Part shown: one piece after another, positions 1-9,432 of the stretch
How positions within the stretch are numbered: the stretch's first letter is position 1
Layout of the letters: each line of letters starts with the position of its first letter
NCBI GenBank assembly: GCA_900660155.1
Contig: CABFPE010000744.1
Location: 292,492 to 330,047, forward strand
Length of the DNA: 37,556 nt
Reading direction: 5' to 3'
Origin: Hofstenia miamia
Lineage: Eukaryota; Xenacoelomorpha; Acoela; Hofsteniidae
Notes under the pieces: model-generated
What the model saw: only the letters and a program-made list of their open reading frames with translations
Database searches by the model: none
What the model was told of the DNA's origin: nothing
Position numbers and translations under genes: made by a program

Positions 1-310
1 AAGAAGGGGAACGATCCCATATAGCCCCATTCTTATCTCTCCTGCCCCTTCCAGGGCCAACGAGGATCACCTGCCTTTCAGTCAGAAAAGAATTACGGAT
101 TCTTTGTATGAAAGGTAGAGGAGCATCATCATCGTCGGAATCAACTTCGTCATCGCGGTCGACATCTTCATCTCATATCATTTATGTTGCGTCACAGTCT
201 CTTCCTTCAGGGTCTCCGATTCACTTTCTCACCATGCCCTTCATCTTCTGTTTCTTCTATTTCGTTGTGCAGTTGCAGTGGTAGTTCGTGTTGGAGGTCG
301 AGACATTTTG
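1..310 (-). pseudogene. piggyBac-like transposase N-terminal scrap (tentative)
   Basis: On the minus strand, one frame running from about 173 to the window edge starts with an acidic stretch (DEDVDRDDEVDSDDDD). It then passes into a Gly/Arg patch (GPGRGRRDKNGAIWD). An acidic N-terminus followed by a 'K/R-D-G-x-x-W' box and basic Pro/Arg residues is the usual start of piggyBac-family transposases, which cut and paste at TTAA. Further upstream on the same strand a second frame reads MSRPPTRTTTATAQRNRRNRR and stops, so the frames are broken. The rest of the gene, including the catalytic aspartates, would lie outside the window. The base composition is clearly more GC-rich than the neighbourhood. 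It could instead be another low-complexity acidic protein; the family call is inference. Confidence 0.3.
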
Positions 311-1399
311 GTAATCAAATGAATCGGATTATCATACCAGTCTGCGGGCAGTTGAACTTTGAATGGGATGCGTCATTGTCAGCGAATAACAAAGAAATCA
401 TGCACATTCACTTAGAAATCGAATTATCCATAGAGAGCATGTAGAACAACCGATGTGTGCTTTGACAGTAAGCTGTAAGCAAGTGTTGCTATAATACCCT
501 ATAACAGAACAGTCCTACTGACTAACACAATCCCTGAAAATCCGATTTCTAAAACGTGAAATCAATTAGCTTGGAATGCATTGCCAAAACAATTTCTGTG
601 GGAGAGGAATCTTCATTGATAATAGACGAGCAGAAATTCATTATTTTGAAAAATTATAGCGGTTTAATTTAGATTTAAATTCATACAAGTCAACAACCGC
701 GAGAATTTGATGAACTAATGGTATAATTCAATGAAGAATGATAAGTCTAGTAATATGGGCTTCAATGAAAATATTCCTGCCCCAAAGTATAACTATATAT
801 TGAAAGGGTTAATGAGAGTATTTTTGAAAAATTTGCTATTTTGCATATGGCTAATGAGTAGCTAATTTGCATATTACAAAAGTGGTGATATCTCGATTTG
901 ACAAGGCCTATGGTAACAAATAATACATAATTTTGAAGCTTAAAATTCACTGTATCCAATAAACTAAAATGTCAGCATAGACAAACAAATTTGAAAAAAT
1001 TTAGAATAATTTTTGTCATGAAAATTATGTTAATTTTATGTAATATGCATCTTCACATGACTCATATCACTTCGTCAAAGATTCCATCGAATGGTATTTT
1101 CAGTTTATTGAATAGCTCTTCCTGCTTTGCATCTGCACATTAAATATTAATTAAATAACTCTTCCACTAAAAAATTACAGGTGTTTTAGAATTGGGATAT
1201 GGTTAAAAACTGGATTTTGACAAATCCATAAACATTCGGTATGCATCTACAGAAATATTACAAGATTTTGTATATCATCTAAATCTTCATTTATTGACAA
1301 GAAAAACTGACTAATTTGTATTGAAGAAAGTTCCCCAATTGTTGAAAGAGATAAAAATAAATTTATTTGGATTACCTTGTGTTTCCTATGTTATCAAAT
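311..1399. other. Intergenic, no gene seen
   Basis: AT-rich sequence with no convincing coding frame or splice-bounded segment on either strand. Short open frames here are the chance kind with AT-rich codons. Confidence 0.5.
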
Positions 1400-1716
1400 C
1401 AGACTTGTCAACGAGCCGAGCCGAGCTTGAACAGAGTATTGGATATACAACGAGCCCAAAACGAGCCGTTTTTAGGCAAACCAAATTTATAGTGCTATTT
1501 GTTAATTTGATTATGCAGATTTTTCTTATTTTTTCATTCAATATTCCTTACTTATAATCGTATTTTAGAAATGTTTATTAAATAATAGGAAGAGCAATTG
1601 AAAAAATTGTGAGAACACAATATTTTTTAAAAAAACCGAGCTGAAACGAGCCTCATTGAAAGATCTTCTGTGGCGAGCCGAATTTACTCAAAATTTAAAC
1701 GAGCCCAATTTAAATT
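1400..1716 (+). mobile_element. CGAGCC-family MITE, 3'-truncated copy
   Basis: This copy starts with CAGACTTGTCAACGAGCC and carries repeated CGAGCC hexamers near its left end (1411-1470) and again at about 1640-1710. Read on this strand it aligns along most of its length with the reverse complement of 26192-26563. Shared landmarks are 'ttggatata', 'aaaacgagc', 'tttttcttattttt', 'gtttattaaataat', 'gaagagc' and 'aaacgagcctcattga'. The right terminal inverted repeat present in the other copy is missing here, so the copy ends prematurely. No coding capacity. The short CAG-type terminus and subterminal hexamer repeats are typical of non-autonomous hAT elements. Confidence 0.65.
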
Positions 1717-1959
1717 TAAATTATGTCCCAGTTTCACACAAAAAAAGTTTCTGATTAATACATCTAATAAACAAACATGAATACCATTGCAAAACTAATC
1801 TATTCTTCTATTGTAAACATGGGTAACATAAATCTTAGTTGAACAAAATTGAAAGATATACATGTATTTGACAATTATTTATTGACAATAATGATTTTAC
1901 GAATACAAAGTTCAACTTGTACATTATACAGCATTAATTTGACTCAATTCAAAATTATG
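1717..1959. other. Intergenic
   Basis: No feature seen between the CGAGCC element and the next element end. Confidence 0.4.
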
Positions 1960-2032
1960 TTAATAGATCCAGACCCAATTACACAAAAATGTGACCCAGA
2001 CCAAGACCCGGTTTGACCCACTTACACCTCTG
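1960..2032 (-). mobile_element. hAT-like element terminus with GACCC repeats
   Basis: Four GACCC/GGGTC pentamers are packed before a terminus ending ACACCTCTG, whose reverse complement is CAGAGGTGTAAG. CAG-A/G-G-GTG termini with G-rich subterminal repeats are typical of hAT superfamily ends. The other end was not identified with confidence, so the element size is unknown. A similar start (CAGAGTTGTAA plus GGGTC repeats) occurs at 37282. Confidence 0.4.
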
Positions 2033-2414
2033 GTTGGACATCTATTGTTAGCTTACTTACTTGTTCAATTTACGTTCTAACACTTATTTTTACAATAGCA
2101 AGTTAGTTTGAAATTTATTGCTAATTTGAAGATTAGGATTTGAATTGTATTAAGTTAATTCAACACCTCTCACTCACTAATTCTTAAACGAAGTTTTGCG
2201 ACACACCTCTGATATATTTTTGTATATTTATGTAATAACTTACATTTAGCCTCACTATCAATGACAAAGAAAATCAATTGTCACTCGTGCAGCTTGCTTT
2301 GACATTAGGTGAGTCATTGCTAATATTATTATGATATATTTGTGTGCTTATTTTATTATAATTCGGTGTTAATTATTCGCTAAGAATATTTTCAAAATCT
2401 ATATTATGTGAAAT
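2033..2414. other. Intergenic
   Basis: AT-rich, no supported gene or repeat structure. Confidence 0.4.
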
Positions 2415-2471
2415 CAAGGTGTACATAATAACAGGTCATGACAAACTTTAAGTTTTATTATGTACACCTTG
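2415..2471. repeat. Perfect 17-bp inverted repeat (hairpin)
   Basis: The arm CAAGGTGTACATAATAA at 2415-2431 is the exact reverse complement of 2455-2471, with a 23-nt loop. The fold would be a 57-nt stem-loop with no mismatch. No coding frame explains it. Confidence 0.8.
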
Positions 2472-2519
2472 TGTGAAACTAACCTAATAATGCTTGTATG
2501 AAATTGAAAAGTTCTCATG

Positions 2520-3174
2520 TATTGCAACTGGAAGTAATATCAAAAGTCCCTGTTTCCAAAAGAGTAGAATATTCATCGCCACAGGAATACAGTTTTGTTT
2601 TTGGCATTTCAAAATTTGATGGTTTCATAAGTGATTCCGGTACGAGTAAAAATTGTCCATGTGATATAACTCTTGAACGCGTTCGTTAACTTAGGCTTGC
2701 CACAATAAACTTTAGTGCTCCCCAAATTCTGCATGACCCTGTGTTCATTACATTTCTGATAGTTATAATTTGGCAACTTGCTTGTAAAAATTTTTTATTT
2801 CGCTTGACTTGATTAACAACTTCGAGTTTTTTCAAAAAGTGTGCCTCCAATTCATTAAAATTGGATTGAACAGTTTTTTGACGACTTCTGGAACAATGTT
2901 ATGATATGTCCTGCTCTATTTACTCTGAGTAAAATTTACACTATAATCTTTGAACAGAACAAAATGTATATCAATCGATGGCAGATTAAGTTTTCTATAA
3001 GTTTATGTAAAAGAAATTAGACAACATTGCCTCCGGAGCGACCACATTTTAAACATTTGTCCTTACTTGAGTTCATCAAATTCTTCTGCATTCTCCAGGT
3101 AATTTTTTCTTTGGACTCCAGGAAATATTGCTTCAATTTTTGCATATTTTTTGGAGTTTTCTTTTTCACTCGTC
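2520..3174 (-). pseudogene. LTR-retrotransposon remnant (zinc knuckle / protease-flank region), tentative
   Basis: Three successive minus-strand frames are open in an order resembling a Ty3-like or related Gag-Pol. From 3174 to 3017 a basic frame ends in KDKCLKCGRSGGNVV and a stop. This looks like a decayed CCHC zinc knuckle whose His and last Cys are lost. From about 2900 to 2693 there is an open frame of roughly 69 codons containing NFNELEAHFLKKLEVV. From about 2690 to 2520 a frame includes PKTKLYSCGDEYSTLLETG, which resembles the 'TKLYxYG...L...G' segment downstream of retroviral-type proteases in such elements. The frames are separated by stops, so nothing here can be functional. Evidence is by pattern only; each segment alone is weak. 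Confidence 0.35.
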
Positions 3175-3186
3175 TTTAAAGATCCC

Positions 3187-4433
3187 CAAGCATTGTAAGA
3201 ACCGATCCGGATCCGAAACTTCAAGTTCCGGATCCGATCCGAATTTTTTAAAAAAAGTTTAGTTTTCAATCCGAAACGGATGCGAATTTAAATAGGTATT
3301 CTAACAAAAAATAAACATGGACTTAAAATATTTGGTTTTTTAATACGAATAGAAAATTTTAAATACTTTAACACTATCTTGAGATAAAAAATGGACACAT
3401 TTTATGAAATAGTGCATGCAAATCAACTTATTTATAATCTTTGTAATAATCTAGCTCCTGAAATTGTAATCAACTATAATCATAGTATATTTTTAGAGTT
3501 TAAATAGTTGAGCTTCTTATAGTATTACCTCCAGTATTAATTTTTTATGTCCAAGTTCAATGTCACTATGAATTGAAGTTGTTTCAAACAATAAATTTAC
3601 TTCAAAATTGCAGCTAAGGCGATGAAAACAAGAATAGCACAAATAATGGTAAATTAAAGAACAACCCCAAAATTTATATTGCAAGACATTAAAAAAATTG
3701 TTGTAGAGTGTATTAAAATCCGTGTTAAAAAATTAATTTTTCAAACAAAATTTGAGATTTAAATATAAATTTTAAATTTTACTGAAATTGGATATTAAAT
3801 TGGATCAAAAATTTTGAATTATATAGCAGCAACATTAAATAAATTAATAGTATGCGGGCGGTATGATTCCATAAACATTTTGCATTAGTAATAATGACAA
3901 ACCTTCTGAGTAATAAGTTGATCTTGGCATTGCAAGTTGCTTAGAGTGCATATTGAAGAGCATGCCAAATTATATTAGTATTTTACATTTGTGCAGTGTT
4001 TGCAAAAGCTAAGGCATTCTACTTGCTTCTCTGTGTTCTGTTCTCTTTGACATACACATTAGAGAGAATCCTTTTCAGAATTCTGCTCCTCCATTTGCAA
4101 ATTTGTGCAAACAAATGTTTTTGGGTGCTTTACTATTTTATCATTATGTGATGGCTAACATGAATCGCATTTTCAGATTTGAAGTATTATTGTCATCAAT
4201 TTTATAAGTTGTTGGAAAGAATAAGGCCGCAACCTGTTGTATGAACAATGAAATTCAATTACAAAATTTCACTTAGATTTAGATTATTAACACACTTAAA
4301 TTGAATTTAATGTAAAAATATGCGTAATTTATAAAATGTACAAATACACACGTTTTAAAAATGTTTGGATCCGAAACATCCAAAATTTCTCAAATTGAAG
4401 ATTCGATCCGCATCCGAGCCGATTCCATCTCTG
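3187..4433. mobile_element. hAT-like non-autonomous element with GGATCCGAA subterminal repeats
   Basis: The left part (3194-3290) is packed with GATCCG/ATCCGAA words, the right part (4362-4420) has the same words, and the 1.1 kb between is AT-rich and non-coding. The right edge ends CCATCTCTG, giving the inward-reading terminus CAGAGATGGAATCGG, a close match to common hAT termini. The left edge is less clear; CAAGCATTG at 3187 is my best guess and no 8-bp target duplication was found. Two elements lying next to each other cannot be excluded. Confidence 0.45.
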
Positions 4434-4460
4434 CTTCATGTATATTCACTTGTTTGCCAG

Positions 4461-4568
4461 CCGCGCACAGAACTTCAATTGCTTCTAAACACAATGTGCA
4501 GCAATACTTATTGCAATCTGACAACACTAGAAATGAATGTTCCGCAAATGTTTATGTTACTTGAATAA
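4461..4568 (+). CDS. Candidate coding exon (unrecognised)
   Basis: A plausible acceptor (tgtttgccag) opens in phase 0 onto a frame of 35 codons starting PRTELQLLLNTMCSN and ending MFMLLE plus TAA. Leu-rich helical composition makes it more protein-like than its surroundings. There is no strong donor, so it would be a terminal exon or a chance frame. It begins directly after the hAT-like terminus at 4433. Product unknown. Confidence 0.22.
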   Translation, partial: PRTELQLLLNTMCSNTYCNLTTLEMNVPQMFMLLE

Positions 4569-5115
4569 TGCAAAATATATATTTGAAGAGCAGTCGTTGG
4601 TTTAAATGGAGCCGACTGGGCCCTATCGTCCTTGGACACCCATCTGCATCTCTTCTAATATTCGATAATTTTAATATGCGTTTCCAGCTTTTTGGTTTAT
4701 TTGGAAGGTGATCCAAAAAGCAATTCTAAACATGCCTTTGACAATTGCGAAACTAGTACGTTGACTGAGGCAATTCCTTCGCATTTGTTTCCTTCCAAAT
4801 ACAATTAGTTAATTCGTAATGAAATTGTTAGCGAGGTTTTTCAACCCATGTTCTATTCGAAATTTTTTCATTTTTGGACTACTTCAATTTTATGTTGAAA
4901 ACTAAACCAAACTTTGTTTAGTGAAATTAGGCTTAATTTTGGTTATTCATAAGTGGTATACACAAGAGGGACATGGTGAAATGTCCTCCATCCGATTTTC
5001 AACATTCATTTCCATATATTAAATAATAAAATTCGTAAGTAATCAAAAATAAAAAACTAAGATGGTCAGTGGCATTTTCTGGGTCTATTTTCTCAATATT
5101 TTGGATATTTCGCAG
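4569..5115. other. Non-coding stretch, probable intron or intergenic
   Basis: No coding signal; AT-rich with a long T-rich run before the acceptor at 5115. Confidence 0.4.
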
Positions 5116-5250
5116 GGATATGGGCCGCTTTTCGTGACTCACGTAGATCCTACCTCAGATTCCTTCGTCAGAGAAACCTGGTTATGTTCCTGCTCTTAGT
5201 TTCTAGTTACTACAACCCACCATTTGAATGTTCCTGTTCATCATCACGTA
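5116..5250 (+). CDS. Candidate internal exon 'E2' of an unrecognised gene
   Basis: Bounded by acceptor tatttcgcag and donor GTAAGT, 135 nt. One frame is open throughout (entering phase 1, leaving phase 1). It encodes a basic helical stretch (RRSYLRFLRQRN), a hydrophobic run (LVMFLLLVSSYY), then NPPFECSCSSSR. The outgoing phase fits the next candidate exon at 6608, with the split codon AAT (Asn). GC content is visibly above the flanks. I do not recognise the family. A second frame is open for 27 codons but stops before the donor. The call rests on splice signals, an open frame and phase continuity, not on homology. Confidence 0.48.
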
Positions 5251-6301
5251 GTAAGTATTCCATCTGTTTTCGATTTACCATCTGTGTTTAATGATGTATG
5301 GCGAACAGAAATCCGCGGCTAAAAATTTACATTAAGAAATGCTAAGGAATTAATCAAATACTATAATAAAATTTATACATTGATTTGCATATGAGACATT
5401 CAAAAGGTTTATCACTTTATCATTGAGTTTTGTGTAAAGTTTTGAAGTTTTTGCGAACTGTTAAAATACTTTTTATTTAAACCACTTAATATACAGTGTA
5501 GACAAGAGTCTTTGTACGGAAGATTAGATCTATAATATAAAAGCAATATGTACAACGCTGTAAGGTAAATGTTTCAAATTTTATGAAGCTAATGATAGTT
5601 AAGGTACCCGTCTTTTTTTGTCATTATAATTACAGACGGATTGGTCAGTGTAGTTGCTGATTAAAATGCCTGAACTTGCAGCTGAGAAAACTTTACAGAC
5701 TAATATTCTCAATATGCCAACGTGATCATTGGCATGCATTTAACTCAAAAACAAAGGATAAAACAAGGTCCAAAACCTTTCACAAAAAAGATCTTGAGTT
5801 GAGTTCTTTCCATCTTTTTATGACCCACAGAAAAGTAAAATTAAAAGTCACTATGGTCTCAAATTTATCCAATACATCAACCAGACGTTATTTAACCCGC
5901 AAATGAACTGCATGGAAGAATTTCTGCCATGAATTCGAAATGAAGGCCTATTCTTATTCAAGAAGACTTTCGTTTTGTCGTACTAAGTAATATTATTTTG
6001 GTGTAATTAACTACGTCTACAACTGCACTTCCCTTTCTTGCATAAGTCTAGATTGGCATTCTATATTTTTTGTTAAAGGTGGCTTTTAGTAATATTTTAT
6101 GGTGTATACATACTTGTATAAATAGATCCTATGATACTTTATTCTTTGAAGATGTTTATTAAAAACAAATGGAAATGTATTAAGGCAACGCATCTGATAA
6201 GCATTCCAGATCATGGTTAAGCTAAAGTAGCTCAGCGTACAATTGTAGTGATCTCTTCCAAAAGTTCACTAAAAATGTACTTAAAATATGTTCAATGTAA
6301 T
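5251..6301. other. Probable intron, part 1
   Basis: Between candidate exons at 5250 and 6608; only short AT-rich frames. The 76-codon frame at 5676-5906 is Lys/Ser/Thr-rich without family features and I do not call it. Confidence 0.35.
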
Positions 6302-6514
6302 CAGTGGTGTATTTTGGGGGCTATAAGGAATGTCCCCTTCCCCTCTTCATAGTTTCAAGATTGATTTTTTGGTTTTGGAATAGTGTTTTATAAAAGTGTT
6401 TAAAGATTAGTGGTAGAATGCACTTTAACGACCAATTTTTTCGAAATTAAACTCTAAACTTGATCAAATGTGAGGTGTCCCCGTCCCATAGAAAATTTAT
6501 GGATGCGCTCCTTG
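6302..6514. mobile_element. Small MITE-like element, CAGTGGTGTA terminus
   Basis: Starts CAGTGGTGTATTTTGGGGGC with a downstream TGTCCCC, and ends with GTGTCCCCGTCCC followed by TGGATGCGCTCCTTG. The ends are imperfect inverted repeats of the widespread 'CAGTGGCGTA...' type. About 213 bp, no coding capacity. The words ATGTAATC (6295-6302) and ATGGAATC (6515-6522) may be a decayed 8-bp target duplication, though the register is off by one base. Confidence 0.4.
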
Positions 6515-6607
6515 ATGGAATCTAAACATAATCGTGTTACCTGAAAAGTATTCTTGGTTATGAAAGTTGTTTTTTTCCTTTTTGGCTAAAAATAGTTTTG
6601 TTTTCAG

Positions 6608-6753
6608 ATGAAAGTAAACGTATAATTTACATTTCAAAGTATGCAGCTTTGCTGAAATATCCTGAAGTGGTTGCTAATACAGCAAAAAATAGTACAATAG
6701 TTGCATCAAATCTTTATAAATTGGCTTACTTCTTCATGTTATTTTCAGCTGTA
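6608..6753 (+). CDS. Candidate internal exon 'E3' of an unrecognised gene
   Basis: Acceptor gttttcag, donor GTAAGT, 146 nt, entering in phase 1 and leaving in phase 0. The 49-codon open frame reads ESKRIIYISKYAALLKYPEV, then a polar helix and an aromatic, hydrophobic segment (LYKLAYFFMLFSAV). It joins in frame to the candidate exon upstream (5250) and to the one at 8771. The look is of an all-helical repeat protein. A resemblance to the DALR anticodon-binding helix of arginyl-tRNA synthetases ('LLKYPEV') was considered, but the neighbouring exons do not support it. Function unknown. Confidence 0.5.
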
Positions 6754-7687
6754 GTAAGTGCACGTTTACCATTTATTTTTCTGTTTTGAATTGGTTTTCA
6801 GTGGTGAAAATGTATTTAACCTTAAATTAGGGGTTTTGACGCTCTTGCTCCTGTGACAAGGTTTTTAATTTCCAAAGCGTCATTCTCGACAACAATGTTA
6901 TTTGCTGCACTAGCATGCTTTCCAATATAGGCCATAAATTTGACATACACTTGAAATAGAAAAAATACAAAAAACTAAGCCGAAAATGAGGGAATATAAT
7001 CGACAACTAAGTTAGCCGCTGTGGAAGTGATATTTTTGCATCAAATGATTTCAAACCCAATCCTAAAAACCCAACACGTGAGCCCATCAAAACCAAGTAT
7101 TTGCAATTGAAAACTAGCATGTATTTTCAAGTAGTAGCTATACCAAAGCTCAAGTATATTGCATTGTTTGAGTATCAAGTACTTGATCAATGTTCTTACT
7201 GGGTGTTTTACGTGCTTTCATGTTGGCCTATAGAAACAGACGTTGTATTTTATACAAATTAAAAATAGTTGAATCAAAGTATGATTATTTGATGCTTTGA
7301 GGAAAAAGGACATTTTATGTATAGGTGTAACATTAAGAGATTTACATCCCCCTAACTTTCAGGCAGAGACATGTTTGAACAGTACTGGGGTGTTATTTTT
7401 TTACAATAAACTAAAAAGATTCCAGTTTTTGAATTCACCAGTAATGAGCGCGGTTCGGTTTCATTTTCACACTAGAGTCCTGCTCAAGCCGAACCGGGAC
7501 CAATTTGGTTTCATATTTCTTTTTATATTCATACTAGATTATCATATTTACTACTAATGTTGTGAAACAAACTCTTGTAGTTTCTTTCTCAGAGCAAATG
7601 CAGAATGAAGCGGTTTACAATAAGATTATGAGACAAGCAGTTTGTTGGTTCCAGCCTTATTTGCTTTTGTATACAGTCCCCTCCCAT
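6754..7687. other. Probable intron with a GGTTCGG/CCGAACC patch
   Basis: No coding signal. Around 7439-7505 a GC-rich patch carries GCGGTTCGG and CCGAACCGGGACC words in an otherwise AT-rich stretch, resembling subterminal repeats of a decayed transposon; its borders are unclear. Confidence 0.35.
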
Positions 7688-8267
7688 TATACTTGTCCAT
7701 TGATCGATTTTTTTGGATCCAGATCCATAGAATTCTTTTGGAGCGAGCCATAGAATTTCCAATGATATAAATATAAAAATAATAAATTATAAAACAAAAT
7801 GAGTAGTGCTTCAATATTTCAATACCATGGTATTTTCCGATACCGCGGTATTTTTCTTAGTAAAATGCAAAAATGTTGATAAAAAATTAAGAAGTACGAC
7901 ACATTTTGTACAATAAAATCATTTACTTTTTACAACGCTATCCTTGACATTTGCATGTAGTCTTATTTTTAAGAAAATGGAGAAGAAATCATCATTATTT
8001 TATTAGCAGGGGGTTTGTTAAGGGCTACATATTGTTTTTTGATAAAATACCAACTCATACTAACCTAAATTCTATTGATCCCTATAGATGATTAAAATAG
8101 ATAACTTTAGAGATTTACAATACATCTTCATATGCAACGTTAATTTTGTTGGTATTAATGCCAATTGTCTATAGTAGATCTCACTATTGAACTAAAATTT
8201 TGGATCAACGAAATTTACCCCACATCTATGGATCTCAGGTTCAGATCCAGATCCATGGACAAGTCTG
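7688..8267. mobile_element. hAT-like MITE with GGATCCAGATCCAT repeats
   Basis: The left end (ACTTGTCCATTGATC at 7691) and right end (GATCCATGGACAAGT, ending about 8265) are inverted repeats. Both flanks also carry GGATCCAGATCCAT, direct at 7714-7727 and near-identical at 8240-8256. Length about 580 bp, interior AT-rich and non-coding apart from two stacked palindromes at 7821-7851. The terminus CAGACTTGTCCATGG is close to that of the CGAGCC family (CAGACTTGTCAACG), suggesting a shared transposase type. No clear target duplication. Confidence 0.55.
7821..7851. repeat. Two stacked perfect palindromes
   Basis: AATACCATGGTATT (14 bp, 7821-7834) and ATACCGCGGTAT (12 bp, 7840-7851) are each perfectly self-complementary and nearly identical except for the central CATG versus CGCG. 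Confidence 0.8.
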
Positions 8268-8458
8268 CCAGTTTCATGAAATATCCCTCCTGTAATCCCA
8301 TGTGCTTCCCAACATATTTATTTTACCTAAAATTGACAAAAATTATTAATGAAGTTATTTATTTATTGTCCCGGTACAACTGAAATATTCAGTAGAATGT
8401 GAATCTCATCGGATTAACTGATCCCGCAGAACCCTAGTGTAGAATTGATGCTCATTAA

Positions 8459-8689
8459 CCCCTTAAAGCCCAGCGTATGAATTCATACGTAAACGGAATT
8501 CTCTCAAGTTAGTTTTTTCTTTCCTTTTATCAGTAATATAAATGCAAATGCCCAGCGTATGAATTTTCATACACTCCTAAAAATACATTGAATGCATGCA
8601 ATTATTTTTGCAAAATTTATAATATTTTAACTTTAATTATAAAGTTTCATCGAAATACACAAACTTTTTTAAATTCGAGCTTTAATGGG
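8459..8689. mobile_element. piggyBac-type MITE flanked by TTAA
   Basis: A 231-bp element sits between TTAA at 8455-8458 and TTAA at 8690-8693. Its ends CCCCTTAAAGC and GCTTTAATGGG are inverted repeats. TTAA target duplication with CCC/GGG termini defines piggyBac-type elements. Inside, the word CCCAGCGTATGAAT occurs twice (about 8469 and 8551). The first copy forms a perfect 16-bp palindrome, CGTATGAATTCATACG at 8474-8489. No coding capacity, so it would have been moved by a transposase elsewhere; a possible piggyBac-like scrap lies at the left edge of the window. Confidence 0.75.
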
Positions 8690-8770
8690 TTAAGGAACTC
8701 ACTTACTTTAATCTAAATACTAATATATGTGTTTCTCATGGTTTTCATATGCTAATGGTTGTTTATTTAG

Positions 8771-8827
8771 ATCAAAGTGACAATGGATCTGCTTCGAATA
8801 GTGAGACAATTACCATCATTACCCGAA
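8771..8827 (+). CDS. Candidate internal exon 'E4', 57 nt, phase 0-0
   Basis: Acceptor tttatttag, donor GTAAGC. In phase 0, as required by the exon ending at 6753, it encodes IKVTMDLLRIVRQLPSLPE, a helical stretch. The second frame is also open, so phase continuity decides the reading. Product unknown. Confidence 0.42.
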
Positions 8828-9222
8828 GTAAGCAGACTAGATATTGTTTGCCTGTATATGTTTTGTTTGCTAAACATGTATGCATGTAACTTTAACTATA
8901 TTGTATAGGGAGTAGCGTTTATACACAACAAATTTCTCTGCCCAGCCAAACATTTCAATTTCTTTTTATTCGTTTATCCAATATAGATTTTTGGAAATAT
9001 TTCTGACATTTTGCAGTCCCATGTATTTTCAAAATTTTTTCTGAAAGATTTTTTTTCAGTTCAGTTTTATGTTCTTGTCAAATTATGCAAATTAAAGGCG
9101 TAACTGTGTTCCCACTTTTACTTTGATTAGGGTTTTCCACATGGGACTTTTTAAAGACAACAATAATTTACCTCGGTTCAAAATCCTATAAAATATTTAT
9201 GATTGAATATCTATTTCAATAG

Positions 9223-9382
9223 ACTGGTTGAAGACTGCAAATCAAATTTTTGTCAAAAGGGAAGATTTCTATCGTTTAATTGATATTTGGTTTACCCAAG
9301 ACCCAATAAGGCAAGAATATAATTTACCATTTTTCCGAGTTCAGGAGTTTAAATTCTTGCTTACAGACACACAACCGCGTTT
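9223..9382 (+). CDS. Candidate internal exon 'E5' of an unrecognised gene
   Basis: A clearly protein-like frame: WLKTANQIFVKREDF, RLIDIWFTQDPIRQEY and NLPFFRVQEFKFLLTD, ending at a GTATGT donor. Two acceptors compete. TAG at 9222 is the stronger one but enters in phase 1. AAG at 9233 starts the exon at 9234 in phase 0, which is what the 57-nt exon at 8771 requires. The exon leaves in phase 2. An L2-type LINE begins about 50 bp downstream, inside the following intron. I do not recognise the family; the frame and codon choice argue strongly that it is real coding sequence. Confidence 0.5.
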
Positions 9383-9432
9383 GTATGTTTCATTTATTGT
9401 GCAGTGTGCTTTCCCTGCTGTCGCTGCTTGAT

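Noticed and set aside
184..444. Plus-strand 86-codon frame
   Set aside because: Opposite to the acidic minus-strand transposase-like frame; Ser/Cys-rich composition is what the reverse of such a frame gives.
4361..4568. Two overlapping 67-codon frames starting in the hAT-like end
   Set aside because: The first 70-100 bases of both are transposon terminus; only the part after 4461 in one frame was kept as a weak exon candidate.
6608..6753. Similarity to the arginyl-tRNA synthetase DALR domain ('ALLKYPEV')
   Set aside because: Only a few residues match, the expected conserved C-terminal motif is not in the next exon, and the upstream exon does not look like a synthetase.
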